The notes beneath the pieces are model-generated. The model saw only the letters and a program-made list of their open reading frames with translations. It had not been told where the DNA came from and made no database searches. Of a stretch of 64,000 nt of DNA, positions 1-13,870 are shown piece after piece. Both the position numbers and the translations under genes were made by a program. The stretch's first letter is position 1; each line of letters opens with the position of its first letter. This DNA comes from Uranotaenia lowii (lineage: Eukaryota > Arthropoda > Insecta > Diptera > Culicidae): positions 18,602,126 to 18,666,125 of the forward strand of contig NC_073692.1 of the NCBI RefSeq assembly GCF_029784155.1, written 5' to 3'.

Positions 1-3000
1 ACAAAAAAGGGTGATATTTCCATATGAATACGGGCGCGTACTGTTTGTTTTTTTTTTATTTGAACCAAAGGAAGTCAATATATTTTGTTAAGCGTTCGAT
101 TGCACTTCTATTATAACATACTTTTGAACTTGTGGCCGATGGATATTTTTAGGAGGAATCATTTGTCATTGCATTTGTACTATCTGTTTAGTTGAGTATT
201 TTGTCACCAAATACATCCCTTTCAGATATTTATTGATAAAAATCCTAGAACAAATTTTAACGACCTTCTGAAAAATTAGATCACGACTAGAAGCAAAGCC
301 ACCAATGATTACAACCGGTTATGACCAATAGTTATGATTTTCAACTTTTATCCAATCATACGGTTGCGTAGTGGTAAAAAGTAATAGTCTTGAAACGGAT
401 TTAAATTCCCTTTTTCTTGGAAAGGGACGACGAACGGACTCTGCTGGTGTAATTATTATCGCAGGTGTGCAAATGCAACCAGTTCAGTAGGTAGTGATTT
501 GTTACGGTACCTTTCTCTCCTAGTTTGTTTGTTTGTTTGTCAGCATATTTCTAGGTGTATCGAAGTCAAGTGGGGTTCATTCGGCGCGTGGTAGAATAAA
601 TTGCGTCTCAGGTGTACTTTGAACAAATGTTATACATACATATTTGATCGATTTTGGATAACTCAACAGGAAAAATTATGTCAAACAGACTAACGACATT
701 TCATCCATTATCGTCTGCACGAATATGGTATACATATATCACCGATATTTGTATTTTGAAAGGTAGACAAAATTACGAAAAAAAAATTTCAGTTCATATG
801 ATAGTCATATTTATTAAGGGGTCATTGACTCGAAAATTCGTTTGACCAAAGGGCGTTAGAGCGAATGGACAACAGGCCTAATGCCGACTACGCTGAATGA
901 AGGTAGAATGATTGGTAAGCCGAATAGACAAAGGCCGAATTGGTAGATTCTAGGCCGAACGTTGCTTTTTAATTAACATATTCAAGATATGATAAACTCA
1001 ATCAGATTTCAACTTAATTCAGGGTGGCCTGCGAGTTTCCATGTTAAAATTCCCGGTTTTTCGATACACATTTTATGATCTTCCAAGTTTTAAAATACAC
1101 AAATGAATATGTTTATCAAGGTTTTTATTTAACCAAAATAAGACATTTTTGTTTTAAATCTTAAACGTAGAAGTGTGAGAGGACTTTATATTTTTAGTTA
1201 TTCAAACTTCAAATTCAAACGTTATTCAGATGTTGATGTTGTTTGTTGGGATTTCTACAAAAGATGCTTTCAGCAGGTTTAAATGCAAAGGAGTAGGAAA
1301 ATAATTGAGACACTTGGAGTCAGAAGGATGAGGTGCCAAAGTTATCAATTTTGAGTTATACCAATCGCTTCTTCACACCTAAATTCATATCTGGTGCAAA
1401 ACTCTAATTTTTTAAAAATTTTGTTAACACTTTTTGATTGAATTAAAACGATGATGTTTCAATTGATAAATTAGTTTATCGCATACTGAATTTGACCATC
1501 TAGCTCTGGTTTCTGAATTCTGAAATTTGAAATATAACCATCAACGATGAATTTCGGGTGAATTACGGATCTATACTTAAATCAAACCTTAACTTTAAGT
1601 TTAAGTTTAAAATGTTACCATCGAGTCTGAAACTGTTTATAAAATTAAACATAATTATCCCTAACAAAGATTTTTTTTTATCATTTTTTCTATCATAAAT
1701 TCCTAATATCTAATATCAACTAATATCAACCATACTGTTGATATTAGTTAAGCAAAAATGAAGTTCAGATGATCGATAGCAAATTTTACCTTCAATTGGA
1801 AAAATGAGATTTCACGTAGCCTAAGTAAAAATACTATTTTTTTATTCTTCCAAAAGTTGATATTTGGAGCATGACTCAAAAACTGTTCTACTGAGATTCC
1901 ACATTCAAGATGATTCTTAATAAGTCAAAAAATGCTGTAAACTAGTGTTATTATTCTTCATCAGCTGTTAGATCAGCGGCGAACTTTATCTCACTTCAAA
2001 ACTATCCGAATGCGATGACGAGGCGTTATTTATAATTGCATTCACAGTCTGTCAGCTCTACATTCCAAATTCCTGGAATCTAGTTAATCCGGCTTTTTAT
2101 TGCGGTTTGTTCGGCGTCTTAATCTGACACGCACCAGTAGGCATCAGTAACTAGGTGGTAGGTGCTCGGATGGCAGTTATTCAAGCAAGTATTTAAAATC
2201 ACTCTAGTTGATTGCACGAAATAGTTCTCTCATTTTTGTTACCAGGAGATACATATATTCTAGAAGTTTTTTTTGAATAATTTAGAAGAGGAATTAATAA
2301 TTACAAATATTGAACGCATGTCAAAACTGGTTCTCACAAAAAATTATCACGTAGACAATGTTTGACGCATTTGATATGTTGTCAACTCGATATGCATTAA
2401 GATTTAAACTTCCTTTTCAAAACTGATCAGTCCCAAAAAAAGTCTGACTGAGTTCAAAACTCCGAACCTGTCATAGCGCCACTCTCTCATCAAGGTTAAA
2501 TTGGTGGTTTGAGAAATTAGCATCTCAATGTCGACAGTCTCGGCCAGGAACTGGAAATGGTAATCACCAGCAGTAGCGCGCTCGATATCCCATACGTGTC
2601 CGTCCCTGCCTCGGCCCGGAAGCCTCTTCCACCCCTTCGAATCTCTTCGATTATCGCTGCTGATGATGGACGAATGTGCTTGTGACGTTTTCGGTTGGAT
2701 TGTGGGAAGTCGAGAGTGGGGCTGCCGTTCGAATGACACGCCATTTCCAGCCGCTGCTGCTACCACCTTCGTCTTTATGTCGCCAGCGCTCTTGCAATAT
2801 CTGCATGGAACCTGCCTACGTGACGTGACACCGGAGCACTCTGACTGAACAGAGAATGCAACGTGGACGAGTGTGGATATCAACTATCTATCTTTCTTTC
2901 TGGTGGTGTCGACACGAAGCGACGATCCGTTGCGGAAGAGCTAACAGGTTGGTTGGAATAAACACTGTTGTTGGGTATTTTCATCTTTCCCATCATGGCC

Positions 3001-6000
3001 CTGCTTCTTCCCTTTATGCATATCAACGTCACCGGACTGGTTCTTTCACCTATCGCATGCATTAGTTTGTTTAATGGTTATTATTCTCGGATGAAGGATG
3101 TTTAATGTTGCGCAATAAAAATTAATTAGGAGGGATAACTTTTTTTCCGAATCTAATTTTACTCGAATTTTAAATCACTAGATCAATTTCAGTTGATTTC
3201 GATTTTCGGAAGAACTCAGAAGAGGTGGAAGCCACTTATTTTGACTCGATGGACAACTGATGACCGGATGATGGCTAAAAATACTCGCCACCACCCAAAT
3301 CGTTCACTCATCTATGGACCGTAAATTTGTGTCATCGAATTGGTGTGGTAGCAGTTTTTTTTCCACTTCTCTCCATATTGGTGAGATGAGATGAGTGACA
3401 ACGGATACAGAATGATATCTGTACCCAAAAGAGTTTGTGCTGGATGTAGGTGGAGGAGTGGAATCACTAGCAGCGCTACTTTGGGACGAACTCCGAGTGT
3501 CATGTCAGCAGCGGATGCTTCAAATTTCATCACGATTGAAGAATGTGTTGTTCCCTTCTCAAGTGGCGATAATTACAGTGCTAAGTGAAAAATAAACTCT
3601 TGGAAACAGTTTTGGGCGTTGATGTTGAAGCATAAAAATAAGAAGTTTCAAGAGCTTTATAACATTCAATATCTTACTAGCCTTGATCAAAATTGAGAAA
3701 TCTTTCAAGAATGTGTGCAAAATAAGAGGCGCATTCTTTGAAAAGAGGATATCGATATGGACTCTAAATTCTATGCAAGGATCTAATAAGAAAATGTTCA
3801 TGTGCCAACTTTCTTCCGAGATTGGGCACAGTTTTTCGCTTTTCTAGGTTTTTCATTAGATCAGGTGTACGATTTATGAGTCCGAAAAAAGGAGAGATAA
3901 AGCATATTATATCTATGGGGGAGCTCGGTACATTCGAGGGTATAATCAGTTCAACATTACCGCAGATCGAGATGTGACCAGGTATTCATCAAAGGGTTAT
4001 TATTTGGCAAAAGAGTGTTGATCCAGTTTTGAGACAGCTTCGGGGACACTAGAAGGGTCCGAGAAGATGTTAGACCCGAAAGAGGTGTAAAAGTTTTTGG
4101 CAGTAGATCGATTAAGTAGTAGGACAATTATCGAGGTTTCTGCGTTTCTAAACCTGAATTCTAGTTCATTTAACAAAATATATACCAACCCATCATTTCA
4201 CCAACGGTTGATTATTGAAATAGCATTCGGATTTGTTACAGGATGTGGGTATGTTTTAGCAAACCTGCAGCAACGTAGCCTGTTTTTGCTATTAAAAAGT
4301 GAAAAAAAACTTAAAGGATGGCAACAATGGGTGCGACTATCAGTGAGTTGGTAAAAAAACTCAACCGATCATAACATCTAACATGCTGACGGAAAAAGCG
4401 ATGCTGGGTGGGGTTTTTCTAAAAAGAAAAAAAAAAAAATTGACGGATGTCCAAACGATTGTTGGATACCAGCACAGAGCCCATTCAACATTTCACCATA
4501 CGCTCCAGAATAATCCGAGCTAACTTTCCAACTACTAGGTTTTGTTGAGTTTGAGTAATGGAAAATACAAGTTTTAGCTTTATTATGGTCAGTACACACC
4601 AAAAATTTTCTAAAATTACACGAGCTAGAAACGCTTAAACACCTAATGGTTTTCTTTATCTAATCCAGATCAGATCTAATTTTACATCATTCTTTATCTA
4701 AACGACACACACCACAAGAATTTACACTTTTAAACGAATGTTAAGCTTGAAAAGATTTAAATTTATGTCATTAAGGATGTATTTTTATGTCATGAATTTA
4801 AAAACGATAGCGAAAACGTAAAACAGGATTTGAAATCAAACAGTCATTGACAACCTTTCAAGTAGCTTGCCGCGGTTTAGAATTAAAGGACAAATAAAAA
4901 CATTTCCCTCTTCCGTTTAGAATGAGTGTTACCATAAAATGAACATGGTCCCCGCAGAATCATTTATTATTTATTTCCCGTTTAGCGAAGGAGTGACGAA
5001 ACAGTCAATTGTTTCGGGAAATCGAGTGGATAGGATGTTTTGCTGCGGCAGTCCGAAAAGGTAATACTCACGTTACTTTAGTTTTCTAAAGAAATAATAC
5101 CTATTAGTTTAATTGAACTGATCGTCATCAATTCAAAGCTAGCAGGCAGCGGGATCCCTGAAACGAGGCCTGCCTTTGAAGATTCCCAGAAGCTGCTAGA
5201 TAAGTGGAACCAACAGCAGAACACTGACTGACGCTAGCAGTAGTGGCATCGTTCATCAACAACAACCGAGGATCCGATTCCAGCAGCACCATGATGGATC
5301 TAATTGGGATCTTACAATATCGACACCGAATCTATCGAGCGGGCTATATAAAACCGTAAGTAATCTGTATTATTGATTCTTAAAAACGATACTTGAAAAT
5401 TTCGTAGTGAACATATCACTACTAGTCATTTTAAAGTTATACCTAATAGTTTTTGTTAGATTAATGTTTCGTAAAAAATATGTTAATTTTGAACCTTTGA
5501 ATAAATGAGCAAATACAGTACTCGCTCGCGGAGAATATTTTTATAATTTTTAAAATTGTTAAATTTTCTGACTTAAACTTCCAACAAACATTAGGTATAA
5601 GTTTAGAAAAAAGCGAATCTCCTATGCGTCTGCATCTGAATGCATAAAAAAGCCGGCAAGCTAAACGTTTAAGTTAACACATTCTTACATTGGGTCGTAC
5701 AATTTAAAATATTTTTTTAAAAGCGTGATGCTTGATTGAAAATGGTTTTACTACGCACAAGAATTAGATTACTGAGACAAAAATAAATTGAAAACAAAAT
5801 AAAGCAACATTTTAAATTATGCCTCATTTTCAGTTTTAAAATCCAAATTTGGACTCAGTCGCTGAATAGGAATAGATTTTTAAATTTAGCCTGTTATAAA
5901 TATTCAAATACACTATTAAGATCCGACTTACCAAATCACTCCTACGAACGGTGAAACTTACTTTGAATACCTTCTTCCCGTTTCCTTCAAAGCATTTCAT

Positions 6001-6171
6001 TCCAGGCAGTTGATTTTGATTTGACGGTATATACCTATACGACTCCCGGACGGTTATACAAGAGTGCCAGTTAGTCCGGCGGCCGGATTTCCTTCTTACA
6101 CACATTCATCATCCGAATCAATCGATGAAGACATCTAGGGTATTTTTTTCTAGAACTAATGGAGGCGCTTG
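1..6171. other. AT-rich intergenic DNA, no supported gene
   Basis: I see no recognisable gene or transposon here. A short GTTT tetranucleotide run lies at 523-540. The longest reading frame, 159 codons on the minus strand at 2404-2883, matches no family I know and has no supporting splice or start context. The 2,500-3,100 stretch is less AT-rich than its surroundings and may be unique host sequence. Confidence 0.5.
1718..1749. repeat. Short perfect hairpin
   Basis: A 13-bp perfect inverted repeat (arm ACTAATATCAAC plus one flanking pair) surrounds a 6-nt loop, CATACT. The left arm also repeats a TAATATCAAC decamer found directly upstream. No function is implied. Confidence 0.6.
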
Positions 6172-6413
6172 GGATCAGAGGGGTGCAAGTGCCTAAATGA
6201 TAGAGTTATGATGGTGCTGAAGGTGAGAAAGTGCTCGATATTTCATGTATTTTTCGAACTCGAGCAGTTTCAACTCAATCAAAAAAGTGTTCAAAAAAAT
6301 TATAAAAACCTTTATTTCGCACCACATGTACATTGAAACATGAAGAATCGTTAGGTACATATACTTAACTCAAAATTGATTATTTTGGCACTTGCACCGC
6401 ACCCCTCTGATCC
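6172..6413. mobile_element. Short inverted-repeat element (MITE-like)
   Basis: The left end, GGATCAGAGGGGTGCAAGTG, recurs inverted at the right end, where three extra bases interrupt it; the match continues for about 30 bp. The 242-bp interior codes for nothing. I could not define a clean target duplication, so the superfamily is unknown. The element overlaps the start of an open frame at 6376-6723, which I do not regard as a gene. Confidence 0.5.
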
Positions 6414-7083
6414 TGAGGGCCTCGATTATAGTATTCCTGTAGCATGGACCCGAACTTTTAGCTTGAACACGAACCGCGATGGGTGTTTCGTTTTGACAGA
6501 AATTTTATTTTTGTTTTCTTTTCGGGCGGTCGCAATTTCGGAATGTTTTGATTACGGGTCGCTCGCGTTGTTGGAACATTTGAATTCTGTTTTCACCTGG
6601 TGGTACCAATCAGACAGAACGGACCGCTGTACACGATCGTTGGTTCTTCCCAAGCTGGATGGCGGTTTCGAATGTTCTAGAGGAATCCTGTCGGGGGATC
6701 ACCCGCTCGGGATGACGATCTAGGTGTGTACTGTTTGACCTTGTGCTGCTGTTTATCGTAGACGCCCCGTTCGCGTTCCACCACTCATTAAGACATTGCC
6801 ATAGTTAGCACAGCTTCCGACGTGTGATCCGGAGGGATGAGAATGCTGCTGTTCGTTCTTTCTACTGCTGCAACCGCTGTTTCTCTACGTCGTCAAAGTC
6901 ATCTTTGAAGATTCCAATACTAGCAGCAAGCGGCGGAGGAGGAGGACACAGAATGGCCAACACGTTGAGTGACCACAACGAAGGCCAACACTCTTCTCTT
7001 CCCCTTCTGGTGCGTAGAAATCTATTCGGAAGGGCTGCATTGAAACCATCAAAACAGAATCCTGATTTCGGAACATTTCTATA
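6414..7083. other. Unassigned sequence between two short elements
   Basis: This stretch is moderately GC-rich with short overlapping open frames on both strands (for example 6824-7117 plus). None shows a known domain. It may be unique host sequence, but I cannot support a gene. Confidence 0.4.
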
Positions 7084-7999
7084 CCAACACGTGAAAAGGA
7101 TCTATCTCCAAAAGTAAACAAAAACCATTTTCAGTACCTCGCGATAGGCCAACACTTGCACTACTTAACGGTAAAACCCTTTTGAGAAAATAATATTCCG
7201 TTACATTAAAAACTCAATTTAAGTAAAGGATCTATAAACATTCTTAAACCAGAACTGCCATTACATGGATATACACCCTTTACTCCGAAACCATTTTTCG
7301 CTACTACTCCGCCAACAAACTCAAAATAATCAATTTAAATCTTTATTCAACATAAAAACATAGTTACAAATGAATGCGAGCTTGTAACTTAAGCTAAAAA
7401 TAAGAAAATAGCAAAGGGTGTATAAACAGGTTAGACAAAATGTTACGTGAAGTAGGTTCTATCTACGATAGCGCGTTATTTTTTCATGAAAATTTATATT
7501 CCTCTATTCCAACATATAGAGGATGCTTCTAAAAATCGTTTGTCTTTCATAAAAATCAAAAATTCCAAGTTATTTTGAATTAGCGATTTGAAATAGGTTG
7601 TATTTTTTTCAAACGCGTTTTTCTCAATACGCCATGGATATAGATCTTTTTTGTGTTTTGGTAAATATTTGACACTTTATTCAAAATAAAAACATAGTTG
7701 CAAATGAACGCGAGCTTAAAACTAAAGCTAGAAATGAGAAAATAGCAAAGGGTGTATAAACAAGGGAGATAAAATATTACGTGAGCTAGGTTCTATCTAC
7801 GATAGCGCGTTGGTTTTTCATGAAAATTGATATTCCTCTATTCCAACATATAGGGGATGCTCCTAAAAATCGTTAAGCTATTGTAAAAATCAAAAATTTC
7901 AAGTAATTTTTAATTAGCGATTTAAAATAGGTTGTATTTTTTTCAAACGCGTTTTTCTCGATTCGCCATATATGGAGATAGATCCTTTTCACGTGTTTG
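7084..7999. mobile_element. TA-flanked DNA element with internal tandem duplication
   Basis: Terminal inverted repeats of about 26 bp (left CCAACACGTGAAAAGGATCT, right end its complement with one change) are flanked by TA on both sides (7082-7083 and 8000-8001), as in Tc1/mariner-type insertions. The interior is non-coding. It carries two diverged copies of a ~334-bp unit, 7342-7675 and 7676-7999, each containing the words CTACGATAGCGCGTT and CAAACGCGTTTTTCTC. A shorter relative lies at 41792-42427. It is likely a non-autonomous element. Confidence 0.65.
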
Positions 8000-8600
8000 T
8001 ACAGATTTGGATTCTGAAAAAATTCATCGAATTCATTCGAGTGAAAAATACTCTGCAGGTAAGTTTTTTTTAAAAATTTGGATGAAAATGAAATCAAGTT
8101 CAAACTTAATGTATTATTTTCCAGCTATAGGTGTTGCGCGTAAAAATGTCTCCTGTCGAAAGCTCAATTGAAATTTGGACAGAAATTCCGTATCAGAAAT
8201 TGTAGTTAGGATCAGGATTGTGCCTAGTATTGATACCTAACTGATTGACACGAAAATGTGAACTTTTTCCTGCAAGTGCAACAGCAACAGTAGCTAACAT
8301 CAAGGGAAAGTGGCATTCCTTCTCTAGAGACACCGGCTTTACTTCAGACGAAATATTTGCTCGGATTTCCGAATGTGATACTGTGATCAGTGGTGATACT
8401 ACAGGGGCATGGACTACGTAGAAATCTATCTATTCGTCTAGGAAAACCGTTGGAACCAGCGGACAACCCAAATTAAGACCCGAAGTACTAAGATGACACT
8501 TTAATCGACCATCAACGGCAGCGCTGATGACAAATAAAACCGGTGCGGCAATTAAAAGTTGGTATGAAAAAAAAAACTTATTTTTTTATTTTTTTTCCAG
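8000..8600. other. Unassigned sequence upstream of hAT remnant
   Basis: No confident feature. The part nearest 8600 could be further decayed hAT transposon sequence, because a transposase tail follows directly, but I cannot align any upstream domain. Confidence 0.35.
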
Positions 8601-8852
8601 GTTTCTCCCAATAGCAGTTCTATTTCCAGTAAGCTGCTCTGGTGTTGGCTCTGAAAGATGTCTAATTGTTATCCATACAGCCTAGCCAACGTAAGGAGTA
8701 AGCGGAAAATTGATAATATGTGCGAGAAAAGAAACCAGCTGGTCTCGGAGCGGGGGTCGAATGTACTTTGCCTCCTTGACGCAGTACAAGAAAAGCCAAA
8801 CGCTTGTGTCTGGAATGCCGATATACGAAAGTGCATTGCGGAATCAATTTAA
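8601..8852 (+). pseudogene. hAT-type transposase C-terminal remnant
   Basis: From about 8602, one frame reads PVSCSGVGSER, resembling the P-x-S-S-x-x-S-E-R-x-F-S core of the hAT C-terminal dimerisation domain. The adjacent frame (ATG at 8658) then reads KRNQLVSERGSNVLCLL, resembling the following KRNRLSPE...LVFL segment. The two halves are in different frames and in-frame stops separate them, so this is dead. In intact hAT transposases this domain mediates dimerisation and contributes to the catalytic fold in the nucleus. No terminal repeats were matched to it. The family call rests only on motif spacing and could be chance. Confidence 0.45.
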
Positions 8853-9489
8853 TTTGTGTTGTTTTATAAAAATAGAATACATGATTTAAGCCAATCAATT
8901 CTAATTTTTAATATATATCGGGAAAAGAAATCCCTTTTAAAAACACTGAAATATTAATTTTTCTTAAATTAGCAATTATTCGAAAAAAAAACTGCTTAAG
9001 TTTTAACAAAAAATGATTTTAATAAATGAGAAATTAGTAAAAATCTTGTCCGGACATTGAACATTTTACTGGAATTTAGTTAGTTAAGTAGTTAGTTTTT
9101 TGCTGATCAAATTTGAAATTGTGTGTATAACTAGTTTTTATAGTTGAAAGCAATAAAGAACTTTATCAAAACTGATTTTTATGCCTTGTTGAGTATTAAC
9201 TGGACACTGACTATATTTGTTTTGGTTCTCTTTCAGTTTGTTCATTAACAGTTCGCTCACGACGTCTATGTAGTTTTGGAAAGCGTACCCGAAACTTGAT
9301 GCATATCACATGTTAGCAGCATTCGATTGTTGAATTAATGAAATGTTAAATATAATGAAATAGTCACAAAAATCATATCATCATGTTTTTGCTAGGTGAA
9401 TATTAGTTACAGATTTTATTAATATAGAATAAACTGGGATCACAGTACCAGTTTGTATGACTGAAGAAAATGTTGTTATTATTTCCTGG
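8853..9489. other. AT-rich sequence, nothing seen
   Basis: This is AT-rich DNA with poly-A/T stretches. I found no open frame, repeat or RNA gene that I can support. Confidence 0.4.
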
Positions 9490-10308
9490 AAAAATCCCTG
9501 AATTTATGTACTGGTCTCATTTTATGTCAAAAACAATGTAATTTTATGTGAAATGCGATGTTTTATTTATGTGCATCCAATTTGACATAAAATTACATCC
9601 TTTTCTTTGCAATTTTATGTCCCCGAGAATTTATGTCTTCAAGCGTTTCTGTCTATTTTAGTGTAAATTTATGTCAAAAATGATGCTTCAATTTTGTGCA
9701 TCCAATTTGACATAAATTTACACCAAAAAATTAATAGTGTGTACAACTACGTTAGAGCTATAGCATTCATCTTCATGAAAAGCTAAAGCGCATTTTATAC
9801 ACCACTAAAACTCTAATAAAGCTAAAATAAGGCTTTTTGACCCTGTTCTAGAAACGTTATCATGGCTAATCTTCGGTAAAATCATTATGTTGTAAAATTT
9901 CGGTCACCAAAGCTTTTATAAAACATGTTAGCAACTTTTTTTTTCGATTCCATGAGCTGGCAAACATAATAAAATTGATTGAAAATAGGCTTGGAAAAAC
10001 AAAACATCACGTTAGTCAATTCAATGCTTGATAGCTGCACACTATTAAATTTTTGGTGTAAATTTATGTCACATTGGATGCACAAAACTGAAGCATCACA
10101 TTTGACTTAAAATTACAATCAGAAAGACAGAAACGCTTGAAGCCTTAATTCACGGAAGACATAAATTTATGTCAAATTGGATGCACAAAATCAAAATATT
10201 GCTATTCGCATAAAATTACATTATCTGTGACATAAATCTAAAGAGCCGCAAATTTCAAGACATAATTTTTGATGATGTAATTTGTCGGGACATAAATTTC
10301 AGTTCTTT
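9490..10308. repeat. Long inverted repeat (arms ~260-275 bp)
   Basis: The left arm (about 9490-9752) and right arm (about 10035-10308) are diverged reverse complements. Both contain GTGCATCCAATTTGACATAA, TCTTCAAGCGTTTCTGTCT-like sequence and TTTACACCAAAAA followed by an AGTGTG-type end. The 280-bp spacer is unrelated AT-rich DNA. The arms are built from recurrent AAATTTATGTC / TAAAATTACAT words also seen at 13.2-13.4 kb and in the element at 41070-42650. It may be one fold-back element, or two related elements whose ends meet here. Confidence 0.6.
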
Positions 10309-13300
10309 TCAACCCCATTTCGGTAATATGGAAATGTTCAAGGCCAAGTAAGAACATGTCTTTTTTTTTCAATAAATACAGTTATATTGTTTAGCAATCA
10401 CTCGAAGTTTAGTTTTCACACCGGGGAAAAACTGCAACCAACACATATTTTCGCGCCAGCACGAAATTGAGCTTCGTCAGACTTCCGACTTTCGAACTAA
10501 CTTCCGAAAAAGAAAAGTGAGTGCTAGGTTGACGGAAGTCTGTGTTTCGCTGCCAGTTCATCAGTGCACATATATCGCAGAACCCGATTTAGCTTCCGGT
10601 GGGAGATAATGTTCTGCCGCGTCAGTTTTCTTATAACAATCACCGGACGATCTGCTGGTGTAAAAAAGACTATTTTTCTTCAACTGCTGAACACTGAAAA
10701 TAAAAAAATAAAGGGTTTTTTTTAAATGGTTTATAGTATCGATGGGAATTCGGATATTGTTTTATAGGGAAGAATGCCATCTAGTGGTAAATTCCTGGCA
10801 AAAAAAAAGGATATTGTTTGACTTCCTTATGGGATAAAAAACGCAATCAGCCGGTTAGGTTCATATAGACCTCGATTACTTTTTTGTTGATATCGTCAAA
10901 ACTACTGAACCGATATTCAAAAACTATACCATTTAGGAATCATCTGCATCCAAAAGTTCTTTCTAATTTGGTGATGCCTTAAAATGGAATGAAAAGAAAA
11001 AAAAAATGGCCAAAAAGATTGCGTTTTAGAAAAAAGATCGTGACCATTCCGGATCGAATACTGAAATTTTACTATGACAGCTAGATTAAAGCTGTTAAAA
11101 AAATTGGTCAAAAGAAATAAAAGTTAATAGTTTACATGAAAATAATATGAGAAAAACTAAAATAGGATTAAATTTTCTCTTGAAAACCATTGTTTCTTAT
11201 AGAAAAACAGATAATATTTACGGAATATTCTGGTAAACGTCGTTTCTAATTTCGACAAAAAAATCTTATTTCGCCCTCAGTGTAGATTTGATATTTCTGA
11301 GTAAATCTAAGTATCGTATCTGATTTCTCATATCTTTTTATTTTAAGAGACTTTCAGCCTTTTGCTGGTTCGTCTCTGTTCTCATATCACTATTTAATAA
11401 CTAAACTTATAACTTTTGAGTAGTTCTACTCAGCGTAGCTAAAAACGATATATCTCTCATTTGGTCCTCAATATGCTGATATTCTTAGATTTTATACTAT
11501 TATTGGCTACCCTATAAGTCTTTTCGTGTTTAATTTTTCACTTTGAATTGTGAACGGTTGTTATTGAACTTGAGCGTTGTTTTCATATAAACCAAAATTT
11601 TTTCCAATGTCTCTTCAGAAAAAATAGTTATCTTTGGTGCGAAACACGCATTTTTTAAGGACACTGATTTAATGTCGGTAATCTGATAGCAGACATTAGG
11701 TCGATTTGAAAATAATATTGTTTATTTAAATCAGCTCAGAAGTTTTGATTTAATATCCTATATGACCTAAACCGGTTAACCATATCATATTTAGAAAAAT
11801 CTTAAAATTTCATGCATCTAGCTTCAACCATTTCTGAGACACGGCTACGAGAAAGTACTGTTTGGGTCATATAGACCTTAACAGAACAAGAAGATTAAAC
11901 ATATTCAGATGTTTTTTTTGCAACTGTTAAAAGAAACTTACATTTTTCCGTGAATCTTTTTTCGCGTCCTCGATAGAATTGCATATCGCAACGTTGATGT
12001 TGATTGTCGACACCTTCCTCTTATATCCCAGCGTCGTCACAGTTCTTCGTATACGATTGTCTCTTTTCGAAGTAAGAATTCTACAGCTTGAAGTGGAGCC
12101 TTAATTTTTAACTGAAAGTTTTCCTTCTCGTTCTCTTCGAGAGCTTGTTGGAAGCATTCTGTACTTTGAATATGATCTTCACATCCATTTACCGTTACGA
12201 AGTGTTTGTAATCATGAGGATTCTTCAGCAAGCAGTAAACACCAGGTGGTCATTTTTATTTACCCGGAGCAGCCAACCATCACATGACCATGATTTTCGA
12301 TATTTGGTGCAGTGATAAAACCTAAAATGTAAGAATCAGTTATTCTTAGAAGCTCACGATCTCTCACTTCGATCAGACAGGGAATAAAAACATGGCACAA
12401 ATAAAATGCTGCCACAGTCATTTATCGGTGATATTCGCCTTAAATTTTTTCGCGAACCGTAATGTTTTCAGATTTGTTGAGCTGATTATATGTAGAAAAA
12501 TAACATACCTTTTCCATCCAATGCTCAGGAAGATTTGCCTTTTTCCTTTCATTCATCCAGATGCTCGTTCTTGTTCGTCAATAACAAGAATCGAATTATT
12601 CGTTCCAAAACATGAAGAGTTGTTCCAAAATAATAACTTCTGCAGCCGTACGGGAAATTCGACTAAACAGCATCTCTTCAGCGATCAATTGGCAATCCGG
12701 AGGAGTCATGGCATTCAGATGGGAACGACCTAAAAAAGCGATACTCTGAGTGTCTTGTTGTGATTTACAGCTTCCTGAACGGTATGAGTTTGCTTTGATA
12801 CAACCGTAAGCATACGTACCTTCAAACGATTGAACTTGTCGTAGCAACCCCACGTACTAACAGACGGAAACCGAAATTTCCGTCGAAGTTGAGCACCAGC
12901 ACGAAATGGCCCAGTGTTACCGCGAGCCTTTGCAGGTTCCGTTTACTATTACCTGCTGAAACAAAAAGTGATCCTTCAACGCGTGATTAAAGCGCCTGTG
13001 TCGTTGTCGTCAGTACTCTTCAGGCAGCTGCGATTGATAAGCGGTATTTATACGCGGCTATTCTGTAATCCAGGTTTCGAATTCGTAGAAAATATTTTGC
13101 TGCAATTCCGAACCCGACTGCGTGTTTTGTTTACTTTCTTCTAGTACGTCAATCTCCACACACTCAGGTCTTTTACTCTAAAATTGCGTTCAAACGCACA
13201 TAATTTTACATCATTCAAGATCGAAATTTGAGTTTGAGATTTTGTATTCTTCATCTTGGTATGATTTATTGATATGCGAATGAATTATAGATGTGAAAAG

Positions 13301-13599
13301 ATGTAAAATTATATTATTTTTAAAAATGTATCAAATAAAATTAAGTCTTCAAGCGTTTCTGTCTCGTGTAATTTTGAAAAATTTTTGGTGTGTGTATTAA
13401 GGTCAGATAAAAGGCTAATTAGCTTTATAACGGTTTAATGAGCGCCATATAAATAGCAAAAATTTGACGTTTCTCTCGCAAGCCAACCAATTACACGCGT
13501 AGGATGGGTTCTTCATTTTTGAGTTGTTAATGATTATTACAGTAAAAGAGGACAGACTTTTTAAATGAAATAGATAGGGAATTGGTTGTGAATGTCTGG
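10309..13599. other. Possible decayed transposon interior; no clear gene
   Basis: Short open frames lie on the minus strand at 12037-12231 and 12596-12853 and on the plus strand at 12392-12733. None matches a family I recognise. Near the right edge, 13346-13364 repeats exactly the 19-mer found at 9636-9654, and the sequence ends in TTTTTGGTGTGTG followed by TA, similar to the right end of the element at 42650. One large TA-flanked element from about 10036 to 13394 is therefore possible but unproven. Confidence 0.35.
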
Positions 13600-13870
13600 T
13601 GGAGTGATACCATGAGTTGAAGTCGAATTTAGTTGGCTGGCGCCATCTTGAAATTCAAGATGGCGGCTTTTGCTGCTCTTTAAAATGCTGTAAATGACTA
13701 AAAATCACAAGAAACTCTTACAATATTGGCAGTTGGTGGAAGAACTTAACTAGAAGAAGTTGAATTTCGCTATCTGATGCCATCTTGAAATTCAAGATGA
13801 CGACTTTCGCTTAAGTTCAAAACGCTGTTTATCACTGAATATCGCATTAAACTTCCTTATAAGTATTGGG

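Noticed and set aside
2404..2883. 159-codon minus-strand frame
   Set aside because: No known domain, overlapped by frames on both strands, and no splice or promoter context that I could support.
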